Below are positions 50,950 through 63,239 of a stretch of 64,000 bases of DNA, piece by piece. Both the position numbers and the translations under genes were made by a program. The stretch comes from Otis tarda. Taxonomy: Eukaryota; Chordata; Aves; Otidiformes; Otididae. The notes under the pieces were generated by a model, which searched no databases, was not told where the DNA came from, and saw only the letters and a list, made by a program, of their open reading frames with translations. The stretch lies in assembly GCA_026413225.1 (NCBI GenBank), contig CM048553.1, positions 116,008,690 to 116,072,689 of the forward strand. The letters run 5' to 3'. The first letter of the stretch is position 1; every line of letters starts with the position of its first letter.

Positions 50950-51060
50950 TGTACATATATCTTTACACATGCGTCTGTATATATATACATATTCTGTAGT
51001 ACGTGTGTGTGTCTGCATATGGACGATGCATGTACTTACACACAAAATGTGAGTATATGC
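50950..51060. repeat. TG/TA-rich low-complexity region
   Basis: Interrupted (TA)n and (TG)n runs, such as GTATATATATACATA and ACGTGTGTGTGTCT. It could form left-handed or cruciform DNA but has no gene signal. Confidence 0.6.
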
Positions 51061-52759
51061 AATCTGTGCAAAGTTTATCAGATTTTTCTGAAGCTCTGTG
51101 GAATACATGTCTTTTTTCTTAACTAAGCTGAAGGAGAAAAAAGAGAAGACCAGTATAATACCTTTTTTTTCTCTAGCATCTTTGCAATGAAATAACGCAA
51201 TGTGAATGCTGTTACTGGTTGACAAAAAATCCTTACACAGGATTACACATCTAACATCTAGTAGTGTGTATCAGGTCACTCTCTCTTTAACCCTCTTCAT
51301 CTGCTTGCTTCCCTGTTATTCCCATATGTGCAAATGATTTGGCAGACTAGAAAAGGGACCTGGCTAATGACCTTACTAGTGCTAATGGAATGGAAATGTT
51401 TCCTACAAAAAATATTAGGTGTATAAGATATTTTATAGATATTGGAAGAATAAATATATCCCTCATTAGGTATTTTGTTCCTTCTGCAGCCCTTTAAGTC
51501 TGTAGTCTTCTTTCCTATTTTGTTTTTGAAAGTTCGTAACTCTAGACCTTGTTTGCATCACAAAAACTGCAACAGTATTAGGGAAAAATAGCATACCTCT
51601 ATTCCTAGATTGGCTAAACTCAAAATTAGATTAATTACATCTCTTTTTACATTAGATCTTCTTAAAAATTCCATTGAAACTATAATGTCATCATTAAGGC
51701 TCTTTCAGCATGGCAGAACTGACAATACTTAGTTCCAGTATGTAATTAGGACATATAAAAATCTTCACTATAAACAGAATTTTAATACCTACGACATCAT
51801 CAGAGGAGAGATTTTATTTTATGGTTTGCTTTTATCCTATTTTGAGCATCTAGCATAAGCTGGTATCTTTGTTAATGTGCAGTGAAACAATGACAAGATC
51901 AAGTCTGCTGGCATCCAAATTGTCTCATCTCATGAGTAGTTGTGGGCTTTTTTTCCCCAACAGCCTCACATGGTTCTACAGTGCTAAGGAAATACTGCAG
52001 CAGTTCTCATAAGATATGCAAGATTTAATAGTTTAGACAATATTCTGCTCTTATTTAGCCAGTCTTCGTAATTTATTTTCCATTACTGGTTTATTTCATT
52101 TCCCTAGATGTGAAAATAATAATAAAGCTAGCTTTTGTTTTGAATAGATAGGTATTAGAAGGGTATTCTTTATCTTTCTGTCCATATGGATTTAGCTAGC
52201 ATTAATTTTCATTTGCAATCCTGATTGGAAAAAGCATGCACAGAAATTCCATCCTTATATTGCTCAGTGTTCTTACTGGAGTACAGAGGTGTCAAATACT
52301 ATCAGGTACTAAATTAGCAAGGACATTTTCACTGAAATTGATTTGTTGAGTCTTTGGAATCCTTGAAATCACTCAAAGTCCTTGTTGCTTTTCAGGTACC
52401 CTATTAATCTTTATAGGGTTGTATTGACATTGTTGGCTGCAGCCTTCCAGCTCTGCTCTCTGGACAGATGTGAGCAGACCAAAAGGGGCAAGGATCCACT
52501 TCTAATTCAGCAGAATTAATGTCAGATCTCTAAACTGAACAGAAAAATCATATTAAAAGCAGTCATAATCACAAAGTGTAAATGAGGCACAGGGTGCTGA
52601 ATTATTCCTGGATAAAGACAGCGTCCATGTCGATCTCACTGCTGACTTACCTTTTCTTGTCTCTAAGTGTGGTTTAAAATCTAATAAAGAAGTGGTTTGG
52701 AGCTAAGTGAGAGATTCTTATTAAAACACAAAATCTACCAAAAAATCATAGTAACAGTA

Positions 52760-53125
52760 GGAAAAAAAAATTAAAAAAAAAAAGGAAGAAAAAGAACAGG
52801 AAAAAAAACCTTGGAATAAGTAGTAGGGAGCCTGGTAAAGGGAGGGAAGGAGGTGAACTGCAATTGTAAGACCTCATTTGCAGGGAAACAAAGAGCAATC
52901 AATGTAACAGCAGTATAAAGCAGTCAAAAAAAGGACAAAGGCCGCAGTCTGACATCTTTTATTCCTGAGCCCAGGTGGAGCTATAATTGGCAGTCCCAGC
53001 TTGGAGATGAATACAGTGTAAAAGAGCCGTCCTCTTGGAAGAGTAGACAAAGGAGTGTCTTGAGTCAAAGAATAGCTCTAGTTCTTTAGGGGGAAAAAAA
53101 GGAAGAAAAAAAAAAAAAAAAAAAA
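52760..53125. repeat. Two A-rich tracts flanking a mixed segment
   Basis: A-rich runs lie at 52760-52808 and 53093-53125, the latter with more than 20 consecutive A. The roughly 280 bp between them is not recognisable as a retrocopy and no target duplication is obvious, so I leave these as simple tracts. Confidence 0.6.
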
Positions 53126-55255
53126 GCAAAGTGGTCATGGTGGGATAAAATCTTGAATCTTGGCATGTTACGAAACTTGTGGCTGGAATCTGTGAATTCC
53201 ATGGCTGCTTGATTTCCCTTTACCTTCCTGCTCACAGCCCGTACGGTGCAGCAAGAACAGTCAGCTGAAGAGTGCTTGACATCTTTGCAAAGTGTTGCTG
53301 GCCATATAGGTTAATTCAATTGCCAAATGCTGACCCCTCTGTTCGCAGTTACCAGGGATGACAGAAAATCTGGGCAGGATCTGTTGTGATTACTGACATT
53401 CAGATTTAACTAAGGCAGAATAGCTGCTCTCTTGCTACACAAGAAAGAAAAGGCATTTTGCCACTGAATATCCTCAGCCTCTACTCAGAATTATAAGGCC
53501 TCTTCCACAAAGAAGTACACAGAGTCTTTGTGTTGAAATGTAAAAATGTTAAATATAGGCAGACAGATAAAAATTATTTATGTCATTTTAAATGTAAATT
53601 ACTATCAATACTTTTCTTCTCTACTTTTTTCCTGGCTTCATCTCTGTAATTTTTTTTTTATTAATTTCATGAAGTAACGCTGAGGTACAGACCCCAAAGT
53701 ACATAGACTTGGTGATAAAAAGTACTTTATTCCTTTTCTGAAAAACCAGCAACAGACCTCAAGAAAAATATATACCTCAAGAAAATGTATAGAAGACTAC
53801 ATCTAGTGAAGAAGAGTAGCATTTACAGCCTCTCCTAACAAACTAGTTTCTTAGAGAATAACGGCATTAAAATTAATCAGACACCTACACTTCAAATTAA
53901 CCAGCAAAAAATGCTCATTTTCTGTTCAGACACAATATACAAGTGTGCTTAACTATAATTTCCTCAGTGGGGAACATGGATAAAAAAGGCACATAATATG
54001 AATGTATTGGTTTACTCCTTTCTTCTGGCCAAGAATAGATCAGGAATAAAGACTTAGTTGTCTGAGATTGTTAGTTTGTAGTCATTGACCTTCTGTTTCA
54101 AGTTTTTATTTGAATTTTGTGTGGAACTGTTTTTTTTACCTCTAAAATGTTCAACTATTAGTTTTTGACCTTCCAACAGAAAGCCTGTACATTTATGACC
54201 TTCAAAAACCTTTTAAAAGTGTTTCTTTATGTGTATGTGATTATGTGTGTCTATGTCGGTGTGTGTATATACAGGCACAGATACATGGCACATCCTAAAA
54301 CACAATATAGTGACCATACTGCTTCCACTCTCCAGCATTCTCTTGCCAGTAGTGGCCATCAGCAGATGGTTAGACTAAGTGCAATATGTATGCATTGCTT
54401 ACATCTAAAATTTTCCTAACATACAAATATTTTCAGCTGAGAGAATTTACTGAGCTGGATGTGGTTCCTGGGTGTTTAATAGTGCTTGCTGTGTGTGCCA
54501 CTGAAACATTTGTCCAGTGTATTGTTGAACTGATATAAACTTTTAAAACTTACAAAGCTCTTTCCAAAAAAGCTAGCTGGCTTTTGGAATTTAACCCATT
54601 GGCTAAATTCTGCTGGGATTTATGTTGCAAGGTCATGCAAAGTTGTTACTAGGAAGCTAGTCAGTGGTTTCCATATAGACAGAAAACAAACCTTCAATCA
54701 AGTGCTAGTTTCATAGCCAATTGGCAGGGGAAAGACTTTGACCACACAGTTATATTAAACATCCCTGAATCATTCTCTTTCACTGATGCCCACAGGCATA
54801 GGATATGCTACATCCATATAGCAATGTATTTCATCCTTCAACACAGGGTCATCTCATCTGTATTGCTGATTGGAAATAGTCCTTGTTCTGGCTAATTCTT
54901 AAAATATACTTGAAAACTGTGAGAAAGTGTTAATGTAGGATCATGCAAGTTGGTTGGGTCAAAAATATGCAAGAAGTGTTTCTAGAAACTTAATATTACA
55001 GAGGAATGAGTTCCAGTGTTTAGGAACATATCCAGGCACCCTTTAATTTATTATCATGATTGTAACCTTTGAGAAGCAGTAACTATTGGGAACAGAGTTC
55101 CTTGCCCTGTTTCCTGACCCGCCATTCCAATCTTAATTACTATTCCCGATTACTTCATGCAACTTCACTCCCCTCATGCCTACCCTGCTGTGAAACTCTT
55201 CTGATTCTGCATCTTCAGCCTGATCTCTACATCTCCATTTTTGACCTATTTACAG

Positions 55256-56370
55256 TACCATAGAATGGTTTGGATTGGAAGGCACCTTAAAGATTATCTG
55301 TCTCCAACCGCCCCTGCCATTGGCAGGGACACTTTCCACTCGACCAGGTCGATCAAAGCCTCATCTAATCTGGCCTTGAACACTTCCAGGGATGAGGCAT
55401 CTACAGCTTCTCTGGGAAACCTGTTCCAGTGCCTCACCATCCTCACAGTAAAGAATTTCTTCATTATATCTAAAATAAATCTAACTTCTTCTAATTTAAA
55501 ACCATTACCCCTTGTCCTATCACTACATGCCGTTATCAAAAGTCCCTCAGCAGTTTTCTTGTATGGGTCCTTTAGGTACTGGAAGGCTGCTATATGGTCT
55601 CCCCAGAGCCTCCTCTTCTCCAGGCTGAACAGCCCCAACTCTCTCAGCCTGTCTTCGTAAGAGAGGTGCTCCAGCCCTCTGATCATCTTCATGGCCCTCC
55701 TCTGGACTCACTCCAACAGGTTCACATCCTACTTATGCTGGGAGCTCCAGAGCTGGATGCAGTACTCCAGGTGGGGTCTCACAAGAGCAAAGTAGAGGGG
55801 GAGGATCACCTCCCTTGACCTGCTGGCCATGCTTCTTGATGCAGCCCAGGATGCGGTTGACTTTCTGGACTGCAAACGTACATCGGCAGCTCATGTTCAG
55901 CTTCTCATCCACCAGCACCTCCAAGTCCTTCTCCTCAGGGCTGCTGTCAATCCATTCTCTGCCTAGCCTCTATTTGTGCTTGAGATTGCCCCAACTCATG
56001 TGCAGGACAACTTGCACTTGGCCTTGTTGAACTTCATGAGGTTTGCATGGGCCCGCCTCTCCAGCCTGTCAAGGTCCCTCTGGATGACATCCCTTCCCTC
56101 TAGTGTGTTGAACACACCACACAGTTTGGTGTCATTGGTGAGCGACAAAGATGTTGAACAGTGCTGGTCCTAATACCAACCCCTGAGGAACACCACTTGT
56201 CACCGGTCTCCACTTGGACATTGAGCCGTTGACCATAACTCTTTGAGTGCAGCCATCAGGCCAATTTCTTATCCACCAAGTGGTCCATCTGTCAAATCCA
56301 TGTTTCTCCAGTTTAGAGACAAGGATGCTGTGTGGGACAATGTCAAATTTTTGTGGAGTGTATATCATTT
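55256..56370 (-). mobile_element. CR1 LINE, 5'-truncated, older copy
   Basis: On the plus strand it opens with CATAGAATGGTTTGGATTGG, the reverse complement of the CR1 3' end. The first 1.1 kb then follows the CR1 ORF2 3' half in reverse. It has only one ATTCTATG terminal unit. The right (5') border is fuzzy, with clear similarity ending at about 56350-56390. No target duplication was seen, as usual for CR1. Internal deletions and frameshifts mark it as an old copy. Confidence 0.92.
55294..56368 (-). pseudogene. CR1 ORF2 reverse transcriptase remnant, broken
   Basis: Three minus-strand pieces of CR1 ORF2 survive in different frames. 56132-56368 carries an RT palm segment with KFDIVPHSI and VTSGVPQG. 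55733-55924 carries LVDEKLNMS...NRILGCIKK. 55294-55692 carries the C-terminal region with RGLEHLSYEDRLRELGLFSL and [11 protein letters not shown] deletion near 56135-56150 joins ...LFNIFVA to ...NDTKLCGV, removing most of the stretch up to the catalytic Phe-Ala-Asp-Asp box and causing a stop. The element cannot make reverse transcriptase. Confidence 0.85.
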
Positions 56371-59287
56371 GTGGATTTCATAGATAAGGCTCCATGGAAT
56401 CTTATAGCCACAATATTTGGTGATCCATACAAGCAAAATAAAATCCCAGTTACTTATTTTCAGTCCAGATGGCACGATGCAGTCAGTGATGATCTTTTCA
56501 AGATCCTCATCTTCAAATGTATCTTGTGACGTATAGTCTTTTTTTTTTTCAGTGCAAGGAGAAGAGAAGAGTCTTTAGAGAAAGTCACTATGAGGAGATG
56601 TGGATGTAGATTTCATGGATATTTCCTCATGGTGGGGAAATTAAGCAGGTATGTCCTGCACCTCAAAAAGCTATGTCTAAGCAGTAAACAAAGTGCTTCA
56701 GAGACTATTATTTGCTCCTAAGGGCAAATGGTAAATCCTGACTTCTGTCCATATAGCTTATGTCTGGTCCACTCAGAAGACAGAGTGACAGCTTTCAAGC
56801 TGCCTATTTGGAATAGCTCCTTAAAGGTGCTTTCCCCCAAACCATACCCAGGCATTGTCTGGTGTGTGCAAAAACTGTGCTAAGGAGTGTGATAATGATA
56901 AAATATTGCAGTGGTCTTGGTACAGTACTTAACTGTACTTCAGACTGTGCCCTGGCCTTATCTTGTATGTCAGAATAGGTGTAGGCTAAGTCATTCCTCA
57001 GTTACTCTCCATATCTCTGGGTTCTTGACAGAGGTCAGTCTACAAAAGTAGCAACATCTGGAAACAGCTGTTTTCTCTACCTGAGCCTCTCTCAAGTGCA
57101 GCAGTAGATTGGGTGTCAGCATGTCTTCCCTCTACTCCCATTTCTGGTTTGGATTGATCCATATACATTTCTCCATGTGTAAAAACCAGGATGTTAAATC
57201 TGAGTATCTAATCAAATGTGTGAAGTAGGTGTTGATCTTCTAAATGACATGTCTTGCAGAAAGAAGAAGGGGGAGAGGACAGAAGCAGCTGCTACACGTG
57301 GAGATGTAGGCGAGCAGCCGAAACAATGCATGTGTGTAGACCACAGCCCTTGTCTTCACCTCAGATATGCACAGCCTGATTTGAAGGGTCAGCTCAATGA
57401 ATTAAATGAGACAAATCTGTTTTAAATTCCAGGGCATTTTACAATAGGGGAGCTGATTTTTCACTGACTCATTTTGCTACTGGGCCTTCTATGATTACTA
57501 GGCCTGAATGTCAGACTGTGCTTGTTTGCTTAATGTCACCCATCAATTATAAAATGGCATCTCTCATTGGAATCAATGTAACCAGGTCGATGAAACGTAC
57601 ACCGTAAACAACAATTATGATGAAAATTAAGGAGAGTTTTCTAGTGAGTATACACATGCACAATGATTCAAGACTGTCACTCCGTCACTCATTTTCAATT
57701 CTACCTGGTGCTCTCTAGGCTACTTTTTGCAATCAATTTATCCAGACTTTTCTCCAGCCTCTTTTCCATCCTTACAAGTATAAAATAGGATAATGATGTT
57801 CAAGTATATTAATATGCACACATGCAATGAACTGAGATATGCAGGAAAAACACCTACATATGCTCATGATTAGACACATTCTGATATACATGCAAAGCCT
57901 TGTGATTGCTGTTAGTTTTTCTCACTAATTTTAAACTTTTTGTATAATGCATATACATATGGTTTCTAAATGTATCTGTAATTATTTTCATGTTTTTATT
58001 CATGGAATTTATCTGCATGTAAAGATAAAGTATTAAGTTTTATACCAAAAGAGCTTAAAAATCAACTGCTAGTGTGGGATGCTGAAGACAGGACAAATAT
58101 AAAGCTCAGTAGGAAGCTGGGACATTTGTTTTCCGATAAATTTTATGCATTTTATTTTTCACTCACCCAGCCCTGTGCTGTTTATCATCTGTGTTTACCT
58201 GCTGTACTTGCCACACAGACCGCAGCTGCCTGAGGCAGTGACTGTTTTCTTTCTTACATGTCTGTATACTACATAGTACAATCGATCCTCAATTAGGTGC
58301 CTAGCCAGTACCGTGGTGTAAATAAATAATAATAACTTTCCAATGTATGGCCTTTTGTGACTGAATTAAAGACAGAATGCGATGGTGAAATAGCTATATT
58401 GTAAACTGAAGTCGATAAGGAGAGCAGACAAGTCTTGTTGTCCCTGAATACATCATAAAAGTAACATGCAAGAGATTAAGAGCGAAACTATCTTCGTTCA
58501 GAAGAGCCAATAACTGGCAACAACCTATATTCACTTTATTTCTTCATACAGCTAGGATGAGCTTCTGTACTTGTCAATCAGTACTCAGCTGCATTTGCTG
58601 CCAGTGCCTTAGAGAATGACAGTGCTGAGTGATTGTCATAATGTACTAATCCTGGTGCAGTCTACCAGTATAAAAAAGGGCTGTTAATTAATACAAGCAG
58701 TGCAAACAATGTATGAGTAAGCTCTTGTCCACTTGCAGAATATTTGGAATAACATACTTATGGGAAGATAAAGTCATCACAGAAGAGTACAATTGCAAGG
58801 TATTTGTGGTCCTGTTCTACTAGCATTCATTTTTTTTTTTTTTTAAATCGTACTCTCTCAAGTTTATGCCAAAAGAATATGGAACTACTTAGCAGATGAC
58901 AGCTCAAAAGGAAGGTCAGTGGGCAGCAGACTAAGTGTATGGCTGGGCCCTGCACTCTTCCTTGAGAGAAGCATCAAGTAGCTAAAAGGAGGAAGAGTTA
59001 AGGCTGTGAAAATCTGAGTTAAGTCATCACAGAGTTTCTGCAGCCACTGCTAGCAAGTGTGCAGTAGCTGGACTTGACTGCCATAGGGAGGGATGTAGCT
59101 TCTCAGGTACTCAGGAACCAGCATAAATGGAAGATTTAAAGGACTGTATCGGTCCTTGAACAACTCTTGAAAGTGGACTTTGGGTCCTGATGAGGTCCCT
59201 ACGGTCTCAGTGATGAAGCTGACTGGTAACAATAGTTCCCTCTAGACAAAACTTCTGCCTCAAAGATCAGCCTATGGAGGTGCATTT
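56371..59287. other. Unique DNA between two CR1 copies
   Basis: No gene was recognised. A poly(T) run lies near 56539-56550 and another at about 58830-58844. Short open frames at 57216-57425 and 59050-59232 have no recognised domains. No further CR1 sequence was seen. Confidence 0.6.
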
Positions 59288-59600
59288 TCATAGAATCATA
59301 GAATCATAGAATGGTTAGAGTTGGAAGGGACCTTCAAAGGTCATCTAGTCCAACCCCCCTGCAAGAAGCAGGGACATCCCTGACTAGATCAGGTTGCTCA
59401 GAGCCTCTTCCAGTCTGGCCTTGAACATTTCCAGGGATGGGGCATCCACCACCTCTCTGGGCAACCTGTTCCAGTGCTCTACAACTCTCATTGTAAAAAA
59501 TTTTTTTCTAATATCTAATCTAAACCTGCCTCCTTCTAATTTAAACCCATTACCCCTTGTCCTATCACAACAGGCCCTACTGAACAGCTTCTCCACATTT
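59288..59600 (-). mobile_element. CR1 LINE 3' tail, younger copy
   Basis: It starts on the plus strand with three CATAGAAT units (the CR1 terminal 8-bp repeat read in reverse), then GTTGGAAGGGACCTTC and the CR1 3' UTR. The C-terminal ORF2 frame on the minus strand ([20 protein letters not shown], ending [17 protein letters not shown]) is uninterrupted over about 65 codons. Similarity stops near 59590-59600 by 5' truncation. It is better preserved than the copy at 55256, hence probably younger. Confidence 0.93.
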
Positions 59601-60933
59601 TGTTGTTCTGTTCTGTAGGTCATAGTATCACCAGTAACTGGGAAAGCTTATCGCCTAATAGAAATGGTTGAAACAGTTCTGTTGATCATAAAATTAAGAA
59701 AGGAAAACACTGCAAGGCAAGAAAACCTCTTAGGAATAGATAGTAATCAAGACTATAATGATATATTTAAATAAATTATGCTGCAAATCTTCTCAAATTC
59801 ATAGCTGCCAAGGTCTCCACAAAATGTCTCTAGTAAACTGGCTTTATTTCTGTTTTACCTTTGTCTTGACTCATCTAGTCTGTTCTTATCCAAGTCTCTA
59901 TTTCAGGAAAAAAATTAAGACAAAGAACTCTTGGAAAAGGAATTCAGAACTGTCCTCATAACAGTGGTGATATCACCACCTTCATGATGACTTGGCTAAG
60001 CTTATCCGTTGCTCTTGACTGTGAGTTGAAAACGAGGAGTACCACAGAGCCTTATGGTCATTGTACGTCTGAACAATTGCCTGATCTCATTCCTGTGAAA
60101 TTCCTGGAAGCAAGAAACTGGGCCAGCCTCTGAGTAATCCCGTTCAAGCCTGACACTGTCTGGCAGTGTAAAACTTGCCCAATTTGGAGTTTCATGATGA
60201 CTTGCGACCACTTTTACTGGGAGGCTTGTTAACTTTTTCAGCCTGATCAAACTATTACTTGGTAGAGTTTTGGTAAGACATAGACTTGGGTCATTCTGAC
60301 AAAGCTCTATTTTTTGACTCTGGGTAGTTCACATTAGAAATGAAAACTGTGTAAAAAGCAAACAAAATGAAAAAGTCTTGAGTAGTAGTGCATATCTTAC
60401 TGCCTTCCATAGTATAAATGTTTACACATTGCTAGCAAAGACTGAGAAACTTTCCCTGTTCTCCCATTTTAAAACTTGCATTAAATTTTTGTATGGAAAT
60501 TTAGCAAGTCTCCTTTAGCCATCTGGGACCACCTTAAATAATGTGTATGACCTGCCTATTTTACCCTATGACAGCTTTGAATTTGCTCAGCAGAGACTTA
60601 GCAGTATGTGTAGTGTATCACCGTGGCTGTCACGGTGGAGAAACCAAAAGCAAAACAACAGGGGAAGTGGGAAGGCTTGCAAATAAGCGTTCTAGGATAA
60701 ATTGTTTTTTCTGGATTACATCGTAGCTTCTGTGGTTTGAAATTTTGCAAGCCTCACAAATTAGTTTATGAGTTCATAAGGTTCACAAAGCCAGTTAATG
60801 CTCAGAAGTACTGTTTTTTTTTTTTTCCTGTAATGTAAGCCTGCTTGCCAATTGGAATGATGATTGAGCTAATGCAAAATATACCTAGGTAAAGAGACTC
60901 CTATGCCATTTAAGCATAGTATATTCAATTGGC

Positions 60934-60990
60934 ATGTACGTGTGTATGTATGTATGCGTGTCAGTATATACATGTTTGTGTATACGTATT
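60934..60990. repeat. (TGTA)n/(TG)n low-complexity tract
   Basis: ACGTGTGTATGTATGTATGC followed by further TATA/TGTG words. It is an interrupted simple repeat. Confidence 0.7.
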
Positions 60991-61084
60991 ATGCATTTAA
61001 ATTGGATTTTCCTCTCCTTTCGGCTTCTTTATTCACAGTGTCTGTCTTGTCTCAGTTACTGATCCATTTTTACTTCTTAGGTAA

Positions 61085-61163
61085 CATTTTCAAAAGTGCC
61101 ATTGTATGTGAGAAAGTAAATGGCATTCAGGTTCTGAAGGCAATTTAGGTACTTTTGAAAATG
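61085..61163. repeat. Inverted repeat resembling a small ancient MITE-like element
   Basis: CATTTTCAAAAGT (61085-61097) and ACTTTTGAAAATG (61151-61163) are perfect 13-bp inverted arms about 53 bp apart, with TTAGGTA words next to both. From memory, TTTTCAAAAGTGCC / TTAGG-type palindromic repeats occur as old interspersed elements in sauropsids, so this may be a decayed copy. Family not confirmed. Confidence 0.4.
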
Positions 61164-63214
61164 GGGTCAAAGTTTACTTGTCATTTGGATGCATAAAATT
61201 TTTTACTTTCTGTGCTTATATCAATTTATTATTAGTATCACAGTAACATAGAGGAGACCCAGTCATGGGAACAGAACTCCATTGTGTTCAGTTTTGAATA
61301 AACATATTCTAAATAGATAGCCTCTGACTCAGAGGATTTAGGAATTTCCCCCCACCCTCTGTCTGTCCCTGTTTTCTTTGTATTAGTTGCTTCTAAGTAG
61401 AATGCAAGTAATGTTAAAATTTACATCTACACTGTTTAAGTGATTTGGAAGGCAGAAAAACTGAATTAACTCATCCATGATCTTTAATAAGGGAAATGAT
61501 CAGCTGCAAAGCTGGACTCTAAGAAAACAAAAAGGACAAAAATCTGAAGAAGAAAACACTTAATTGAACAAGCAAAAACCACTCCTGTTCATAGAAAATA
61601 AATGTTAGCATTAAGAAAAGGACTTTTTTTTAAAAAAAATCAATAATTAATTAATGATTTTGCCAATATAAATTAATAATGATTAGCTATTTCAAAAGAT
61701 CATATTATGTGATGTAGTTTTTACCAGTTTTTCTGTGCCTTGACTGTGATCGTATATGAAATGCAACTAATTTGTGAACCTAAGAAAATATTACTGAACC
61801 CCTTTGATTCCGAATCAGTGGAGCTATCTCCTTGTTCTTTTGGTTTACTTTCAGTGAGGATTATCCAGGGAAACATCAAGATTTTTTTGCTGTGGGAACA
61901 GAAAGGGAGAGAGTATTATCATGCGGACAACCTGATATTCAATGATCAAATTCATACATCCAAATCAAGCTCTATAGGAACTTCCAAATCACATAGTTCC
62001 TTTAAACTTCTAAATTCTGTTCCATGATCACAGAGTTAATTATTTATTAAGAAATAAAAAAAAAAAAAATCAAACCTCAAACACAGAAGGTATTTTAGGA
62101 ACACATTCTGTGTCACTCATAGTATAACACTCCAAATAGCACACAATTACGTTTTGTTCTTTGGTTGCTTGAATCATCTCTTCTTTTGGATGGTACAGCC
62201 AAGAATTGAGTTCTCCAGCAATTCTGATTTCAATACTTTGTACTGCTGAGAATGACCCATACAGACATTTATCTGTTGTTAACAATTCAAATTTATTGCA
62301 TAAAATAATTTATTAGGTTTTCAGGTATTGACACAAATAGAGACATATATTGATTTACAGGAGTGGAACTATGTTAATTTATAAGTATCAGCTCCATTGG
62401 TTTCACTTAGACTCTGGAAGCACTTAAAGGACTCTGACTGTTTGAATAACTGTGGTCAATATGCTTTGCTTATGTAGATATATATGTTTGTCAGCAGAGT
62501 GTAAGGACTTTTCCTCCTTTTCCTCTTTGCATAGCCTGCTTAAAAGCCAGAAAAATTCTAGCCCATTGGGGAAAAATGTTTCTTGGAAACTGCAAGAAAT
62601 GAATGGTATTACCTTCCCTACTCTATTCTTCAATTAGTGCAAAAATATCAGAAAGTCTGAGCTAAATCCTGAGGAGATGAATATGAGTCTAAGCTTAGAT
62701 GCTTCTTCCAAACTGACTGGTACATGTGTTCTCTGATGCACTTAGATTCTCATCCTCTGCCATCAGGAGAATATCAGGACTCCTCCTTTCTCCATAATTT
62801 TGGCATTCTTCTGTGTAGGATAGTATTTTCCCTGACTGTCTCACAAAGTGAAGTAGAAAAATGTCTGGGACATTCTATCTGAACACAAAAGCTCATAAGT
62901 CCCCCATGGAGATCATAATACTAGATGCATTCCTCCATATCCTTAAAACCATAAAGTATTGAGAGGATTGTGTAGAGTCTAATTTCATTGTGTTAAACAT
63001 ATGAAATCTCAATTAATTCTTTAGCTTTAATTTCTGTGGGCAAACAATGAGTGAAATTTTTCTATTGCGTTTGAAAGTTCCCCAAATGGATTAAAACATT
63101 TGTACAAAAATTAAAGACCTGTAAGTGAACTAACTGTTTGGGAAAAGAGAAGATTAATGCATCCTAACAAGGTTTTTGGTTTTTTTTTTTTGAGGAGGAA
63201 AGAGGAAGAGGAGT

Positions 63215-63239
63215 TGTTTTTGTTGTTGTTGTTGTTTTT
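63215..63239. repeat. (GTT)n microsatellite
   Basis: GTTTTTGTTGTTGTTGTTGTT followed by a T run. It is a short simple repeat. Confidence 0.85.

Larger units (their letters stand above)
49748..55255. other. AT-rich noncoding DNA with low-complexity tracts
   Basis: No gene was recognised. The 121-codon minus-strand frame at 50860-51225 runs through a TG/TA-rich tract and is a composition artefact. A TG/TA-rich stretch lies at about 54223-54275. Poly(T) runs occur at about 49370-49380 and 53650-53659. No transposon was recognised before the CR1 at 55256. Confidence 0.6.

Noticed and set aside
50860..51225. 121-codon minus-strand open frame
   Set aside because: It runs through a TG/TA simple-repeat tract whose composition removes stops.
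52760..53125. Processed pseudogene suggested by poly(A) tracts
   Set aside because: No target duplication or recognisable coding sequence upstream of either A-run.
55241..55660. 139-codon plus-strand open frame
   Set aside because: It is the antisense shadow of the CR1 ORF2 remnant on the minus strand.
59394..59618. 74-codon plus-strand open frame
   Set aside because: Antisense of the CR1 tail.
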